A stretch of 64,000 nucleotides of DNA from JAFECT01 sp963838235 (GTDB lineage: Bacteria; Pseudomonadota; Alphaproteobacteria; Caulobacterales; Caulobacteraceae). Below the pieces are notes generated by a model that was given only the letters and a program-made list of their open reading frames with translations, had not been told where the DNA came from and ran no database searches. Positions 28,076 to 38,000 of this stretch are shown piece by piece. The DNA is taken from assembly GCA_963838235.1 (NCBI GenBank), contig CAWIQJ010000006.1, positions 868,001-932,000 of the forward strand, read 5' to 3'. Position 1 is the stretch's first letter, and the number at the start of each line of letters is the position of its first letter. Position numbers and translations under genes: made by a program.

Positions 28076-28350
28076 AACCACCAAGCGCACGAAGCGCACG
28101 AAGAAGAAAAGAGAGTCCACGGACCCACACGGACTCACACGGAAAACGCAGGTCCTGACACCGCGAGCATCCGATCTTTATCGCGCGCCAAAGGCGCGCA
28201 TTCGATGAATTGACTCAACGCGCGTTCAAACGCACCCCCGCGCCTGTGCTTTCTGTGGCCCCTTCTTTCCCTTCTTCGCGCGCTTAGTGCGCTTCGTGGT
28301 TCATGTTGCCTTTTTCCGTGTGCGTCCGTGTGTGTCCGTGGACTCTCTTC
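28076..28350. repeat. Family B composite repeat with crossed arms
   Basis: Four arms occur in the order a-b-a'-b'. Arm a is gaaccaccaagcgcacgaag, b is gtccacggacccacacggac, a' is gcgcttagtgcgcttcgtgg and b' is gtccgtgtgtgtccgtggac. Pairing of both sets would give crossed (pseudoknot-like) stems, unlike the nested order at 22821-23140. The interior block tatcgcgcgccaaaggcgcg is shared with 25829-25982. No gene lies in 28065-28457. Confidence 0.75.
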
Positions 28351-28457
28351 CTTTCTCCGCGCACCCCCGCATTACCGAACCGTCATCTGTTGCCAAAGCT
28401 TAACTACCCCTCACCCCCGATCCCGGTCATAACCGCCCAACGCAAGGGCTGGACACC

Positions 28458-29138
28458 ATGCTGACCATCGACCGCCTGGGCCGCCGCGAAGGCCGGCTGC
28501 AGATCCTCGACGACGTCTCCTTCACCTGGCCCCGCGGCCTGCTCGCCGTGGTCGGCGGCAACGGCTCGGGCAAGACCACCCTGCTGCGCGTCGTCGCCGG
28601 CGCCAAATCCCCCAACACCGGCAAGGCCGAGTGGAACGGCGCCTCGACCGCCCGCGCCGCCCGCCGCAAAAACCAGATCGGCTACGGCCCCCAGGAGCGT
28701 AACCTCGACCTCGCCATCACCCTGCGCGAGTTCCTCGCCCTGTGCTGCGACCTGCGCGGCCTTTCCGGCCGCGGCGCCAAGATCGAAGCGGTCGCCACCG
28801 AACTCGGCCTCTCCAAACAGCTGGACGAGCGTCTCGCCAACCTCTCCGGCGGCGGCCGGCGCAAGGCCATGACCGCCCAGGCCCTGCTCGGCGACCCCGA
28901 ACTGATCGTGCTCGACGAACCCACCTCCGAGGTCGACTACGCCGCGAGCCGCCGGTTCTGGGCCGCGTTCAAGGCGCGCGGCCAATCCGCCGCCCTCATC
29001 GTCGCCACCCACGACGTCGAACTCGCGCTCGCCACCGCCGACAGCATTCTGCTGTTACGCCGTGGTCAACCGCTGACACTGAAACCGACCACCGAATTCC
29101 CCCTCGAAGAGCTGTCCGCAGCCATCGCGGAATACTGA
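28458..29138 (+). CDS. ABC transporter ATP-binding protein
   Basis: This 226-residue ABC ATPase has Walker A GGNGSGKTTLLR near residue 34, Q-loop region QIGYGPQERNLDLAITLREF, signature LSGGGRRK, Walker B LIVLDEPTSEVD and the switch His in ATHDVE. The signature (LSGGG instead of LSGGQ) is typical of export-type ATPases of the ABC-2 class. The permease gene starts five bases later. The substrate cannot be told from sequence. Confidence 0.9.
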   Translation: MLTIDRLGRREGRLQILDDVSFTWPRGLLAVVGGNGSGKTTLLRVVAGAKSPNTGKAEWNGASTARAARRKNQIGYGPQERNLDLAITLREFLALCCDLRGLSGRGAKIEAVATELGLSKQLDERLANLSGGGRRKAMTAQALLGDPELIVLDEPTSEVDYAASRRFWAAFKARGQSAALIVATHDVELALATADSILLLRRGQPLTLKPTTEFPLEELSAAIAEY

Positions 29139-29143
29139 GCACC

Positions 29144-30517
29144 ATGGGCGCCTTTACCCTGTCGCGCCTGATCTGGCTCGAGGCGTCGCGCCGACCGCGC
29201 GCGCTCTTCGCCGTCATCATGCTCGCGCTCAGCTCGGGCTTCCTCATCCTGCCCGATCCCGGCGCCGGCTACGCCACCCTGACCTCCCACGGTGCGCCGC
29301 TCGTCTACTCCCCAGCCGTGATGGGCTTCATCACCGGCGGCGAGTTCACCGCCTTCTCCGGCGTCTTGGGCGTGCTGGCCATGACCGTGGTCGCGCCGAT
29401 GGCGGCCTGGCGCGCAGTCTATGGCGTGGCGCGCGCGCCGGCCTGGCGCGTGGCGATGGGCGGCTGGTTCGCCGCCTTCGGCGTCGGCCTGTTCCTGCTC
29501 ACCGCCATCTGGGCCGGCGCGCTCGCGCGCGGCTGGTCGGTGCTGACGGCGAGCGGCGATCCCCTCGGCGGTTTGTGGATCTTCACCAGCTGGGCCTTTG
29601 GCCTCGGCGTCGCCGGCGCCGGTCTCTCGGCGACGCTCTACGCGCTCCTGTCCATGCGGCTCGCCACCCGGCCCGGGCTGTTCATGGGCGCGACCTTCCT
29701 GGCCTGGCTCTTCATCATTCCCACCACCCTGTCACCCGTCGTCGATCTCAGCGGTTCGTCCTTCGCCGGCCCGCTGCTGATCGCCCACTATCATGCGCTG
29801 GACCTGGGCATGGGCATCATGGGCGGCCTCAAGCCGCACGCCGCCATTCCCACGCCGATCCTGGGCGACCTGTTCTCGACGCCCGGCGGCGCGCTGTTCT
29901 TCGCCAAGCGTCTGGCCATGGCGGGCATAGGCCTTGCGGTGACGCTCGCCCTGTCCGGCCCGCGCCTCGATCCCCTGGTCCCGCGCGTGCGCACCGGCTG
30001 GTCCGTTTCCAAACTCGGCGCCGCGATCAGCGCGCGCTTCGGCCTCGCCGGCGTGATCTTCCGCCAGCTGTGGAGCAAACAGTTCCTCGTCCTCTGCGCC
30101 CTCATCGCCGCCGTCGCGCTCGAGGCCGCGCACACCGCCGACAGCTTCGGCGCCATCGCGCTGGGCTTCGCCTGGGGCCTGGTCATGCTCCGCTGGCCCG
30201 AACTCTGCGAAGCCTTCGAACAGGGCGCACTGCGCACCCTCATCGCCCCCAGCGTGCTGGGCCCCTGGCCGATCCGCTTTCAACTGTTCCTCCAGATCGC
30301 CCTGCAAGCCGCCGCCCTGGCCCTGCCGCTGATCCTCGCCTTCGCAGCCGCGGGCCGCACCAACGCCCTGACCTGGGTGGGCGTGCAGGTCGTGGCCGCC
30401 CCGCTGCTGTGCGTGGCCCTGGCCCGCCTGCGCGGCGGCGCAACGGTGTTCGCGCTGGGGTCGATGGCGTGGTGGTACATGCTGGTGTCGGGAAACCTGC
30501 CGGCGCCGATGGGGTGA
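29144..30517 (+). CDS. ABC transporter membrane protein, substrate unknown
   Basis: This 457-residue polytopic protein has roughly 11-12 hydrophobic segments. It starts MGAFTLSRLIWLEASRRPRA, five bases after the ATPase stop, so the two form a transporter. It looks like an ABC-2-type permease of doubled length, with a central soluble part (LSGPRLDPLVPRVRTGWSVS) between two membrane halves. It is the last normal-composition gene before the A/T-richer operon at 30550. A short gap of 32 bases follows. Confidence 0.75.
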   Translation: MGAFTLSRLIWLEASRRPRALFAVIMLALSSGFLILPDPGAGYATLTSHGAPLVYSPAVMGFITGGEFTAFSGVLGVLAMTVVAPMAAWRAVYGVARAPAWRVAMGGWFAAFGVGLFLLTAIWAGALARGWSVLTASGDPLGGLWIFTSWAFGLGVAGAGLSATLYALLSMRLATRPGLFMGATFLAWLFIIPTTLSPVVDLSGSSFAGPLLIAHYHALDLGMGIMGGLKPHAAIPTPILGDLFSTPGGALFFAKRLAMAGIGLAVTLALSGPRLDPLVPRVRTGWSVSKLGAAISARFGLAGVIFRQLWSKQFLVLCALIAAVALEAAHTADSFGAIALGFAWGLVMLRWPELCEAFEQGALRTLIAPSVLGPWPIRFQLFLQIALQAAALALPLILAFAAAGRTNALTWVGVQVVAAPLLCVALARLRGGATVFALGSMAWWYMLVSGNLPAPMG

Positions 30518-30549
30518 AGGGCTTGGTCGCCGGCTAGCCGTCGGTTTCT

Positions 30550-31125
30550 TCAGGCGTGAAGCTGACTGTAGTCAGTGCCCCAGGCGCCGACCTCATCAGC
30601 AAGCTGCGAAAGGCTGCCGCCCGGCGCTACGTAGGCGAAAACGATCTCATCCGCCAATGCGGCGATAAAGCGGTTTCGCTGGCGAGCCAGATCGGCAGTG
30701 ACGCGCGTTGCCGTTGCCGGGAATGGGGAGACGATAGTCAGCCGCCCGCCATCGAGGGCCTTCCGTTGCTCAGCAGGTAACCGCAAAGCGCCCAAGCCGC
30801 GCGCGAGCGCCATAACGATTGGTTGCTTGCCGCGCAGAAGGATATCGAGGCACTGGCGTTCAAGCGGCGAATGAAAGCCACCGATCACGCAGCGGCCAGC
30901 ATCGCGCCAAGCCGCTGCCTGATCCAAGGCTTTCAGGATCGTGGCACCCGGCGCTTCCCTTGAACATAGGAGCGTGGCCAGTAAATCCGAAATTGGGGCT
31001 GTCGGGCCAACGATCGCGATCGCGGTTGGCGCTTCCGTGCCGAGCCGCTGAAACAGTCGGGCGGGATATCCTTGCTTGCCTCGCGAGATGGTCAGAGAAG
31101 AATTCGACCGTTCCGTCGTCAGCAC
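30550..31125 (-). CDS. DprA/SMF-like Rossmann-fold protein
   Basis: This 191-residue protein resembles the Rossmann core of DprA (DNA-processing protein A). Seen features are IAIVGPTAP, VIGGFHSPLERQCLDILLRG (DprA: GxARGID...H...AL), IVMALARGLGALRLPAEQRK, and the diagnostic end RNRFIAALADEIVFAYVAPG, then GSL. The DprA SAM and winged-helix domains are absent. It starts at GTG with GGAGG eight bases before, three bases after the stop of the GGCT-like gene, so it is the last gene of the defence-like operon. In DprA this fold binds single-stranded DNA; a role here as a DNA or nucleotide sensor is inference. Confidence 0.75.
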   Translation of the reverse strand: MLTTERSNSSLTISRGKQGYPARLFQRLGTEAPTAIAIVGPTAPISDLLATLLCSREAPGATILKALDQAAAWRDAGRCVIGGFHSPLERQCLDILLRGKQPIVMALARGLGALRLPAEQRKALDGGRLTIVSPFPATATRVTADLARQRNRFIAALADEIVFAYVAPGGSLSQLADEVGAWGTDYSQLHA

Positions 31126-31128
31126 AAC

Positions 31129-31725
31129 TTATGCCTCCGGCCACCGCGCAATGACCGCTGCCCGCATTGGCGTCCGCACCTCGGCCGGTGCGCGGCGAAT
31201 ATAGATTAGCGCCTCGTGGAGCGTGGCAGCGTTCCGCGCCTCGAGGTAGCGCATCGCGGCCTCGATAGAGAACGGTTCGCCAGCTCTGTCAGGATTGTGA
31301 AAATTACTGGCGAGCGCTGTCCAAACTGCGGCGTCGTATCCGTTGGCGGCGGTCCACGCATCGATTGTCTCAACTGCGCGAGGATGGCGCTCCTTCGCTT
31401 TGGCGCTCTCGCGGCCGGCAATGCGATCGACGAAACCCACCCGCCCCTGCGCTCGTATATCTGTCGGCAGTCGCTCGCCCTGGCTTCCCTCGCGCATCCA
31501 GAGATTCTCCAGGGCGCAATCAAGCCCGTCGAAAGCGCTAGGTGCCACATAAGTTGCGCACATCGCACCGAAAGCCTCGTCGATCACCAAGGTAAGACGT
31601 CCATCACTCGAAACGCGACTGAATTCTACCTGCAAGTGCGGGCCGTTCGGTTCAAGCGCTGTCGCGATGGCGAGGTCACCTCGGTTCCAGACAAGAGAAC
31701 CCCAAGCCAGAACAGCAACTCTCAA
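31129..31725 (-). CDS. GGCT-fold-like protein of unknown function
   Basis: This 198-residue protein starts MRVAVLAWGSLVWNRGDLAI. The segment LAWGSLVW resembles the YGSL(I/V)W substrate loop of gamma-glutamylcyclotransferase/ChaC-fold proteins. The later part has CALENLWMREGSQGERLPTD and a Trp-rich helical end (YDAAVWTALASNFHNPDRAG). The start is a TTG that overlaps the methyltransferase stop (TTGA), with GGAGG seven bases before it. Fold assignment rests on one motif and is tentative. Position inside a restriction-like operon makes it a candidate effector or small-molecule enzyme. Confidence 0.65.
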   Translation of the reverse strand: MRVAVLAWGSLVWNRGDLAIATALEPNGPHLQVEFSRVSSDGRLTLVIDEAFGAMCATYVAPSAFDGLDCALENLWMREGSQGERLPTDIRAQGRVGFVDRIAGRESAKAKERHPRAVETIDAWTAANGYDAAVWTALASNFHNPDRAGEPFSIEAAMRYLEARNAATLHEALIYIRRAPAEVRTPMRAAVIARWPEA

Positions 31726-34700
31726 TCGTCGTCCTCCATCTCTTCCTCTCCATCGCTTTGACCCATGCGGTATTTGATGTCGTAGTTTATGACGTAGTCG
31801 ATCTCCTCATCCGTCAGGTGGTATTGGTCTCGCCCCAGCTCCTTGTCGATCAAATCTGCCGATGGCTTGCACGGCGCGAACGAAAAAGTCTGCAACTCGA
31901 TTCGTCCTGTTTTTTTTTGATTTCTTACCTTCATTTTGGAATTTGACTGGAGCGCCCGGGTCATCTGTTCGCCAAGAACTTCTAGACGCCTCAAGTTGGC
32001 GTGGCTCACGTTGCCCAGAGGAGCGGGAAAGCGTCCAATTTCCTTGAAGCCACAATGGAACCCATCACCATGGCAACGCCAGTACCAATAAAACAAATTC
32101 GAGTTGAGGACGGCGACGATGGCCTTTTGATATCTCTGCTCGACATAGAGTCTCTTAAAGTCCGGCGAGACCGTCGCCGGCTCACCCTCTCGCTTGAACC
32201 GCGGGGTGAATTCGATTGCCTTGACGAAATTGTTGATGATGCGATGAATGTAGATCGGGGACGCGCCGTTCTTGCGCACAAAATATTCCAGCGAACGCCC
32301 TTTTAGCTTTCTCAGTATTGCAACGGCATAGGACGTATCAACTCGCGGAATCCAAGTCAGTGCGGCATTTGCGGACGTGTCCGCGTAGGAGAGGCTACTC
32401 ATGAGATTCGCGCGCTCCGCTGCGAACCAACGCTTGTATGCAGTCGTAAGAACCTGCACTCCATCAGCGCAGGCCTCATTTACAGCAAGCACTATCGCCA
32501 ATCTCTGCGCGGCACCCTCGAATAGGCGAGCGGGAAAGACATCAAACGACGCGGCCCAAACTATCTTCCGCTGGAATAGAATGCTTTGAAATGAAGCCGT
32601 GCGTTCCGTGCAAACGGCAGAAACCGGGAGAACTAGGCCGGATCGACCGTGTTGCGCGAGAGCGAATGATCGTTCACCACACATCGCAAAGAGGTTGCCG
32701 CTGGCCTCAGTTTGATAGTGGCGGACGGTGTAGAGAGTTCGCACCTTGCTATATTCAACGTAGGGCGGATTGCCGAGAATAACATCGAACCCACCCTTGC
32801 TCATAATCCCGTGAAATTCGATGAACCAATGAAAAGGTTCGTGGCTTTTAAGCCATTTGGCGTAGGCCGCCTTGTCGTGGGTCTCCACCCTATATTCGGA
32901 TGCAAGCTGGAGGTTGAGCTCATCATCCAGCTTCTTTAGGCGCTCCCGAAGTTTCGCCTTGTCCGCGGGTGGAACAGAGCCGTCCCCCTCCATCTGGCGT
33001 GCGCGGAAAACATCGGATGCTTGTTGCAGATCGGCCGCGCTGCGGGCGATCCGCTCGGCGACGTTGTCTAGGTCGAGCTTACTCGACAACGCTGCCTTGA
33101 CGCCTTCGTAGGTCGCGTAGCCCACCAGCGTGTTGCCAGCTCGGATGTTGAAATCGATATCCGGCAACGGCTCGATGCCGAGGTTCGTGTGGTTCGGGTC
33201 GGGTTCTACCTGCGCGGCGAGTTTAAGGAACATGCGGAGCTTACAAATCTCGACCGCCTCTTCCATGATATCGACGCCGAAGAGGTTGTTCAGAATGATA
33301 CTCTTGAGGATAAAGTAGCGCGCGTTGGGGTGCACGCCGACCTTTGTCAGAACTGCCTTGAAGTCCTCGAATTTCTTAGGATGTTGCGCTACGCCGGACC
33401 GTTCGAGGTCGGCGACGAAGGCCTCCATCCGTTCGAGGCATGACTCGTAGAGCGGCTCAAGGACGTTGAGCGCGGCGAACAGAAACGCGCCTGACCCACA
33501 TGTCGGATCGAGAATTGTGACACTTTCGATCGCCTTCCAGAAGGCACGAAGCAAGTCCGGCCCCTCACAACGTTCGATCACGTCCTGTGCAAACTGACGG
33601 ATATCGATATTGAGCGTGACGAAATCATTGATCTCCCGCACGTCTCCGGCTGCTAATTTCGCACGAAGGTCCGCATAGCGCGTCCGGCGCGCCACAACCT
33701 CGCGCCAAATTTCGGTCGGTAGGGCAAACTGCGGCGGCGCCGCGCGATTCCAATTTCCCCGCGCGGAAACATCATCGATGCCAACAGCAATCTCGGCGGG
33801 AAGTGGGCGTTCGACTCCGTGCTTGACCGAGCCATAGATGTAGCGATCTGGATCGGTGCGTATATGGTCCCAAATCGTCGGCCCTCCAGGATTTTCGAAG
33901 GCAACCTTGCATTTGACTTTTGCTGCGTCGAACAGAAAGGGGACGACCGTGCTTTTGGAAATGTATTCGGTAATGTCCTCTTTCGTGTAGTAGGCCCCCA
34001 TCTGCTTCTGGTTAATGTATTTCTCGAAGATATAGCCGAGAACGTCCGGGTTGATCTCATTGTCGTTGCGCAGCGGGCGCTCGTCGAGATGCCATTGATA
34101 GCGGTCGAAGTATGCGAAGATGCGCGTGAAGGCTTCATCCGGGATTCGGATGTCCGGGCACCGCTCTTCGATGGGGTGCATCTCGAACAGGCCACCGTTC
34201 AGGTAAGGGATGCGTCCCAGCAGTTTATCGAGATCGGCATTGCGCTCCTTGCCGCCAAGCCCTTCATGGAACAGGCGCAATAGGAAATATCGATAGAAGG
34301 AATAGAATTTATCTGCGCCTTTCTCCTTCTGACATCGCGCAAGACGATCGCGTAAATAATCCCGTTCCCCGTTCAGGAAGCCCTTACGCTGCATGAAATA
34401 GATGAACATAAGGCGGTTTAGCATCAATGACGCGTACCATTCGCGATCGGCAACGTCGGTTACGCCACTGAGGAAATCCAGGAAGGCTTTGTGCTCGGTC
34501 TTGAACTGGTCGTAGAAGGCCTTTGTTACGCGTTCGACGTCGAACGCTGAACGCGCGCGCGCCGTTACGTCAACCAGCGTGAGACTCTCTTCCTCCTCCA
34601 GCGAGAAGGCGATTGCCGCGAGCCTCTGCAAGAAGGCACGATTGCCGGATGAGGCATACCAGAAGTGCTCGGGCATCGAAGCCGGCCTGCCGACCTCACG

Positions 34701-35018
34701 CCGCCGCGCCCAGCACCAAATCTGTTCACGTCGCGTCGCGTCGGCGAAAATAATCAGGTGCTCTAGGGTGGTTCCGGCAACCCGGTGCCCGATCTTTTTA
34801 CGGGTCGCTCGGTCTGGGATTAACTGGCCCGGGGGTGCGTCACAGAACCAGGCGACCATTCCACGTTTCTGCGCGATTGCCGTTAGCGAATAGGACGAGC
34901 CGGCGACCTCTACCGAGAGCGCGGCGCTATGCCGTTCCCAGCCCAGCTCATCGACGAAAAGTGGTGCAAAATCGAAATGCTCCAGCAAACCCTTGGCGGC
35001 CGTCGCATTGAAGCTCAT
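31722..35018 (-). CDS. Eco57I-like N6-adenine DNA methyltransferase, very large
   Basis: This protein of about 1098 residues belongs to the COG1002/Eco57I class. The start ATG (MSFNATAAKG) has a GAGGAAGAGG site; a TTG six codons upstream overlaps the helicase stop. The N-terminal 170 residues are unassigned. Then come a helical region (YASLMLNRLMFIYFMQRKGF), the gate NEINPDVLGYIFEKYINQKQ with MGAYYT, SAM motif I ILDPTCGSGAFLFAAL near residue 504, motif IV NPPYVEYS near 750 and a target-recognition-like C-terminus. The tail is acidic (SDGEEEMEDDD). It should methylate adenine in host DNA, either for self-marking or as part of a restriction complex with the helicase. Confidence 0.92.
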   Translation of the reverse strand: MSFNATAAKGLLEHFDFAPLFVDELGWERHSAALSVEVAGSSYSLTAIAQKRGMVAWFCDAPPGQLIPDRATRKKIGHRVAGTTLEHLIIFADATRREQIWCWARRREVGRPASMPEHFWYASSGNRAFLQRLAAIAFSLEEEESLTLVDVTARARSAFDVERVTKAFYDQFKTEHKAFLDFLSGVTDVADREWYASLMLNRLMFIYFMQRKGFLNGERDYLRDRLARCQKEKGADKFYSFYRYFLLRLFHEGLGGKERNADLDKLLGRIPYLNGGLFEMHPIEERCPDIRIPDEAFTRIFAYFDRYQWHLDERPLRNDNEINPDVLGYIFEKYINQKQMGAYYTKEDITEYISKSTVVPFLFDAAKVKCKVAFENPGGPTIWDHIRTDPDRYIYGSVKHGVERPLPAEIAVGIDDVSARGNWNRAAPPQFALPTEIWREVVARRTRYADLRAKLAAGDVREINDFVTLNIDIRQFAQDVIERCEGPDLLRAFWKAIESVTILDPTCGSGAFLFAALNVLEPLYESCLERMEAFVADLERSGVAQHPKKFEDFKAVLTKVGVHPNARYFILKSIILNNLFGVDIMEEAVEICKLRMFLKLAAQVEPDPNHTNLGIEPLPDIDFNIRAGNTLVGYATYEGVKAALSSKLDLDNVAERIARSAADLQQASDVFRARQMEGDGSVPPADKAKLRERLKKLDDELNLQLASEYRVETHDKAAYAKWLKSHEPFHWFIEFHGIMSKGGFDVILGNPPYVEYSKVRTLYTVRHYQTEASGNLFAMCGERSFALAQHGRSGLVLPVSAVCTERTASFQSILFQRKIVWAASFDVFPARLFEGAAQRLAIVLAVNEACADGVQVLTTAYKRWFAAERANLMSSLSYADTSANAALTWIPRVDTSYAVAILRKLKGRSLEYFVRKNGASPIYIHRIINNFVKAIEFTPRFKREGEPATVSPDFKRLYVEQRYQKAIVAVLNSNLFYWYWRCHGDGFHCGFKEIGRFPAPLGNVSHANLRRLEVLGEQMTRALQSNSKMKVRNQKKTGRIELQTFSFAPCKPSADLIDKELGRDQYHLTDEEIDYVINYDIKYRMGQSDGEEEMEDDD

Positions 35019-35032
35019 CCGGATCCTCTTCC

Positions 35033-38000
35033 TCAAGCCATCGGCGGCGCTAGGCCAAGTGAGCAGATGATCTGCGGCTCACCAGCATGTTCATCGTCTT
35101 GGATCAGGCAGAGCCGACCTTCTTCGCGGAGGGCCATGACAAGCTCGGCGAGCTTGCCGTCATCGACACCTGCCTTCATCTGTCGGTTCAATGTATCGAT
35201 GGTCGATTGCCGGAGCGGATAACGATAAATCTCTTCAATTGCTTTCCCGAGCTCGGGCACGTCAAATAGGGTCCCTTTGACTTTTTCCGCATGCCTCTTT
35301 AGCCGTTCATAGGTGCGGAAGCGGGCGCCTGACGGGCGTCCGAGCTGCCCGCCAACTTGCTTTTCCTCGGCGGCGATGTGCTGCATGCCGTCGGCGACCA
35401 GTGCGTGATGGTCATCTCGACGCGGTAAGGCGGGCGTGTTGGGTTCGCAGGCCGCTACTTTCAAGATTTCAAACTGAGACTGGGTGACGCTCGCTCCGTC
35501 CGCCCCTACCCAGGCCAAAGCGTCATTGCCCTGGGCGGTACGTAGGTAGACGAGCACACCGTCAGGTCTCCCACCCTCTGGCACGTACTGCTTCGTCGAG
35601 TAAACGACGGGTGGCAACTCAGAGACCGTTTTCTGCAACGTGGGGTCTGCGTCGATGGCATTCTTCCATATCTGGTAGGCGTAGGACGCTAGATCGACTT
35701 CAGCATCTGCATCTCCGTCGAGGATTCCGGCCTTCTCGTTGTAAAGATCGACCAGTTCTTGGCGTTCGCCTTCATCCTCGAAGAAGGCCTCGTCCGTACC
35801 GACCACTTCCGCATTCTCGCGCAGGCGCTGGCGCACGCGCGAACGCAAGCGAATGAGCCGCTCCACACCATCGGCCGGCAGGAATGAGTAGCAAAGAATC
35901 TGCTCGGACTTCTGCCCGATGCGGTCGACACGGCCTGCCCGTTGGATAAGTCGAATGATTGCCCAAGGCAGATCGTAGTTGACGATGATGGCTCCATCCT
36001 GGAGGTTTTGACCCTCGCTGAGGACGTCCGTCGCAACCAGGATGCGGAGTTCGTCCTCAGGCTTGATTTTGTCTCGCTTGCCATTGCTGCTGGGGCTGAA
36101 GCGCCATGCAAAACTCGTCGGATCGGACGTCTGGCCGGTGACTGCCGCTAGCGAATTGACGCCTTGGGTCCTCAACTGCCGACCTAGATAGCGGACGGTA
36201 TCTGCAAATTGGGAGAAGACAATGATCTTCTCCTTTGGGTGCTTCGTGGTGATGAGAGCGACCAGCGCAGAAAGCTTCGTGTCTCTCGCTGGCTCCCACC
36301 GGCCACAATCCTGGATGATCTTGATCAGATGGGCGCTGTCGGTCGCGAGGTCCTTCTCCAGTTGCCCGACGAAAAGGTCCGGTCGAAGCCACTTGAAGCG
36401 CTTCTTGTACTGCGTCGCGTAGAGTTCGTAGATCTCAGTTGCCTTGGACCGGAACCCCGCCTCATCCGTCAGGTCCAAGACTTCAGAATCCCGAACCTTC
36501 TCATCTTCTCCTTCGTCGAACAGTTCCGCATCCGCGTTTGGATCGTCGAAATCCTCATCGTAGCTTCCCGCATCCAGAAGGCCCGCGTCCTGCGTTCCAA
36601 GCGGCAGGGAGAGATCGTGCTCGATGGCATGGAGGAATACATAGTTTCGAAGTACATGGCGCTCCAGCGATTGCTGGAACGCCTCGCCGCTGCTTTCCAG
36701 CCGCTTGAACAAATTGGTTCGGCAGAAGCCCATGAGACGCTTGCCTGCGCGCGACAGATCATCCAGTTGCTTGGCTTCGGTCGGCGTCGGCGGCTTGTGC
36801 GGCTTCGGCGTGACGTAGTTTCCAAGTCCGTAGCGCGGTAGATGCATGAGGTTGATCGCATCGACGACTGGCGAAGCAAAGAGCCTTGCGTATTGATCGT
36901 TGGCGTCCTTTTCCTTGAGCTGGAACCGCAGCGTGCGCGGCACACGATCAGGAAAGTACGATCGCGTGCCATCTTCGAACGTGAGAAATTTGCGGCCGGT
37001 CTCCGGATCTGTCGTGGCGTAGTTATCTTGAATGAAAGTGCGGGTTCGGCGGACCATGTACAAGCGCATCAGGTCACGCCAGTCGTCGGCATACTCGCTC
37101 TTCTCGAATGCCGCCAGGGATCGGACAGGCGCCTGGTGACGCCTAACGAATTCCGTCTCACCGATATCCTGCAGTAAGCGCTCGGGACGCACACCTATGT
37201 CGCTGTCCTCAGGCACGAACAGGCGAAGTTGGTTCGAAAGGTCGCCATAGGTCTTATTGTAGGGTGTCGCCGACAGCAGGATACATCGACTTTCGTTCTC
37301 GGTGAGATATTCCTGGATTGCGCGAAATCGCCTGCCGGCACGGTTTCTTAGATTGTGGCTCTCGTCGATCAGCACAACGCGATATCTCCGAAGGTCCGGA
37401 AGGTCACGCGTGACCCGGGTGATCGAGAGCACCTTTGCAAGCAAGCGGTATTCCGAAACGTACCCTTCCCACATTTTCACGAGGTTTTTTGGGCAGATGA
37501 TGAGCGTTTCGGTGAAGTGGTCGTCCTGAAATATCTTAGCCAACGCAGTCGCCATGAGCGTCTTTCCGAGGCCCACCACATCGCCGATAAGGACGCCGCC
37601 ACGTTTATTAAGGTGATGCGCCGCGATTTTGACTGCCGCTTCCTGATAAGCAAATAATCGCTTTCCGAACTCAGGTGGGATTCGAAACTCGCTCAACCCT
37701 GCTCGCGCTTCCTGGGCAAGGTGGTAAGCCATCTTGACGTAAATCACGTAGGGGGAGAGCGGCGTCTCGCGCGCCCAGCTCTCTTCGATCACTTCAATCA
37801 ATTCCGCCGTTATATCGAGGCACCAGCGATCGGCCCAACGATCGTCGAACCATTTGGCAAGCTTCTGTGTTGCGTCGTGATCGAGAACGTCAACATTTAA
37901 CTCGCCCTGCTTTGAAAGCCCCGAAAACGTAAGATTGCTGCTCCCAAGGAAGCCCGTTATCGGGTTGTTGGGATCGGGACGGAAAAGGAGATAGAGCTTG

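Noticed and set aside
22821..28350. CRISPR-like arrays in the CACGAAAA regions
   Set aside because: The 9-base steps are short, have no spacers of constant length and occur as inverted arms. No cas genes are present.
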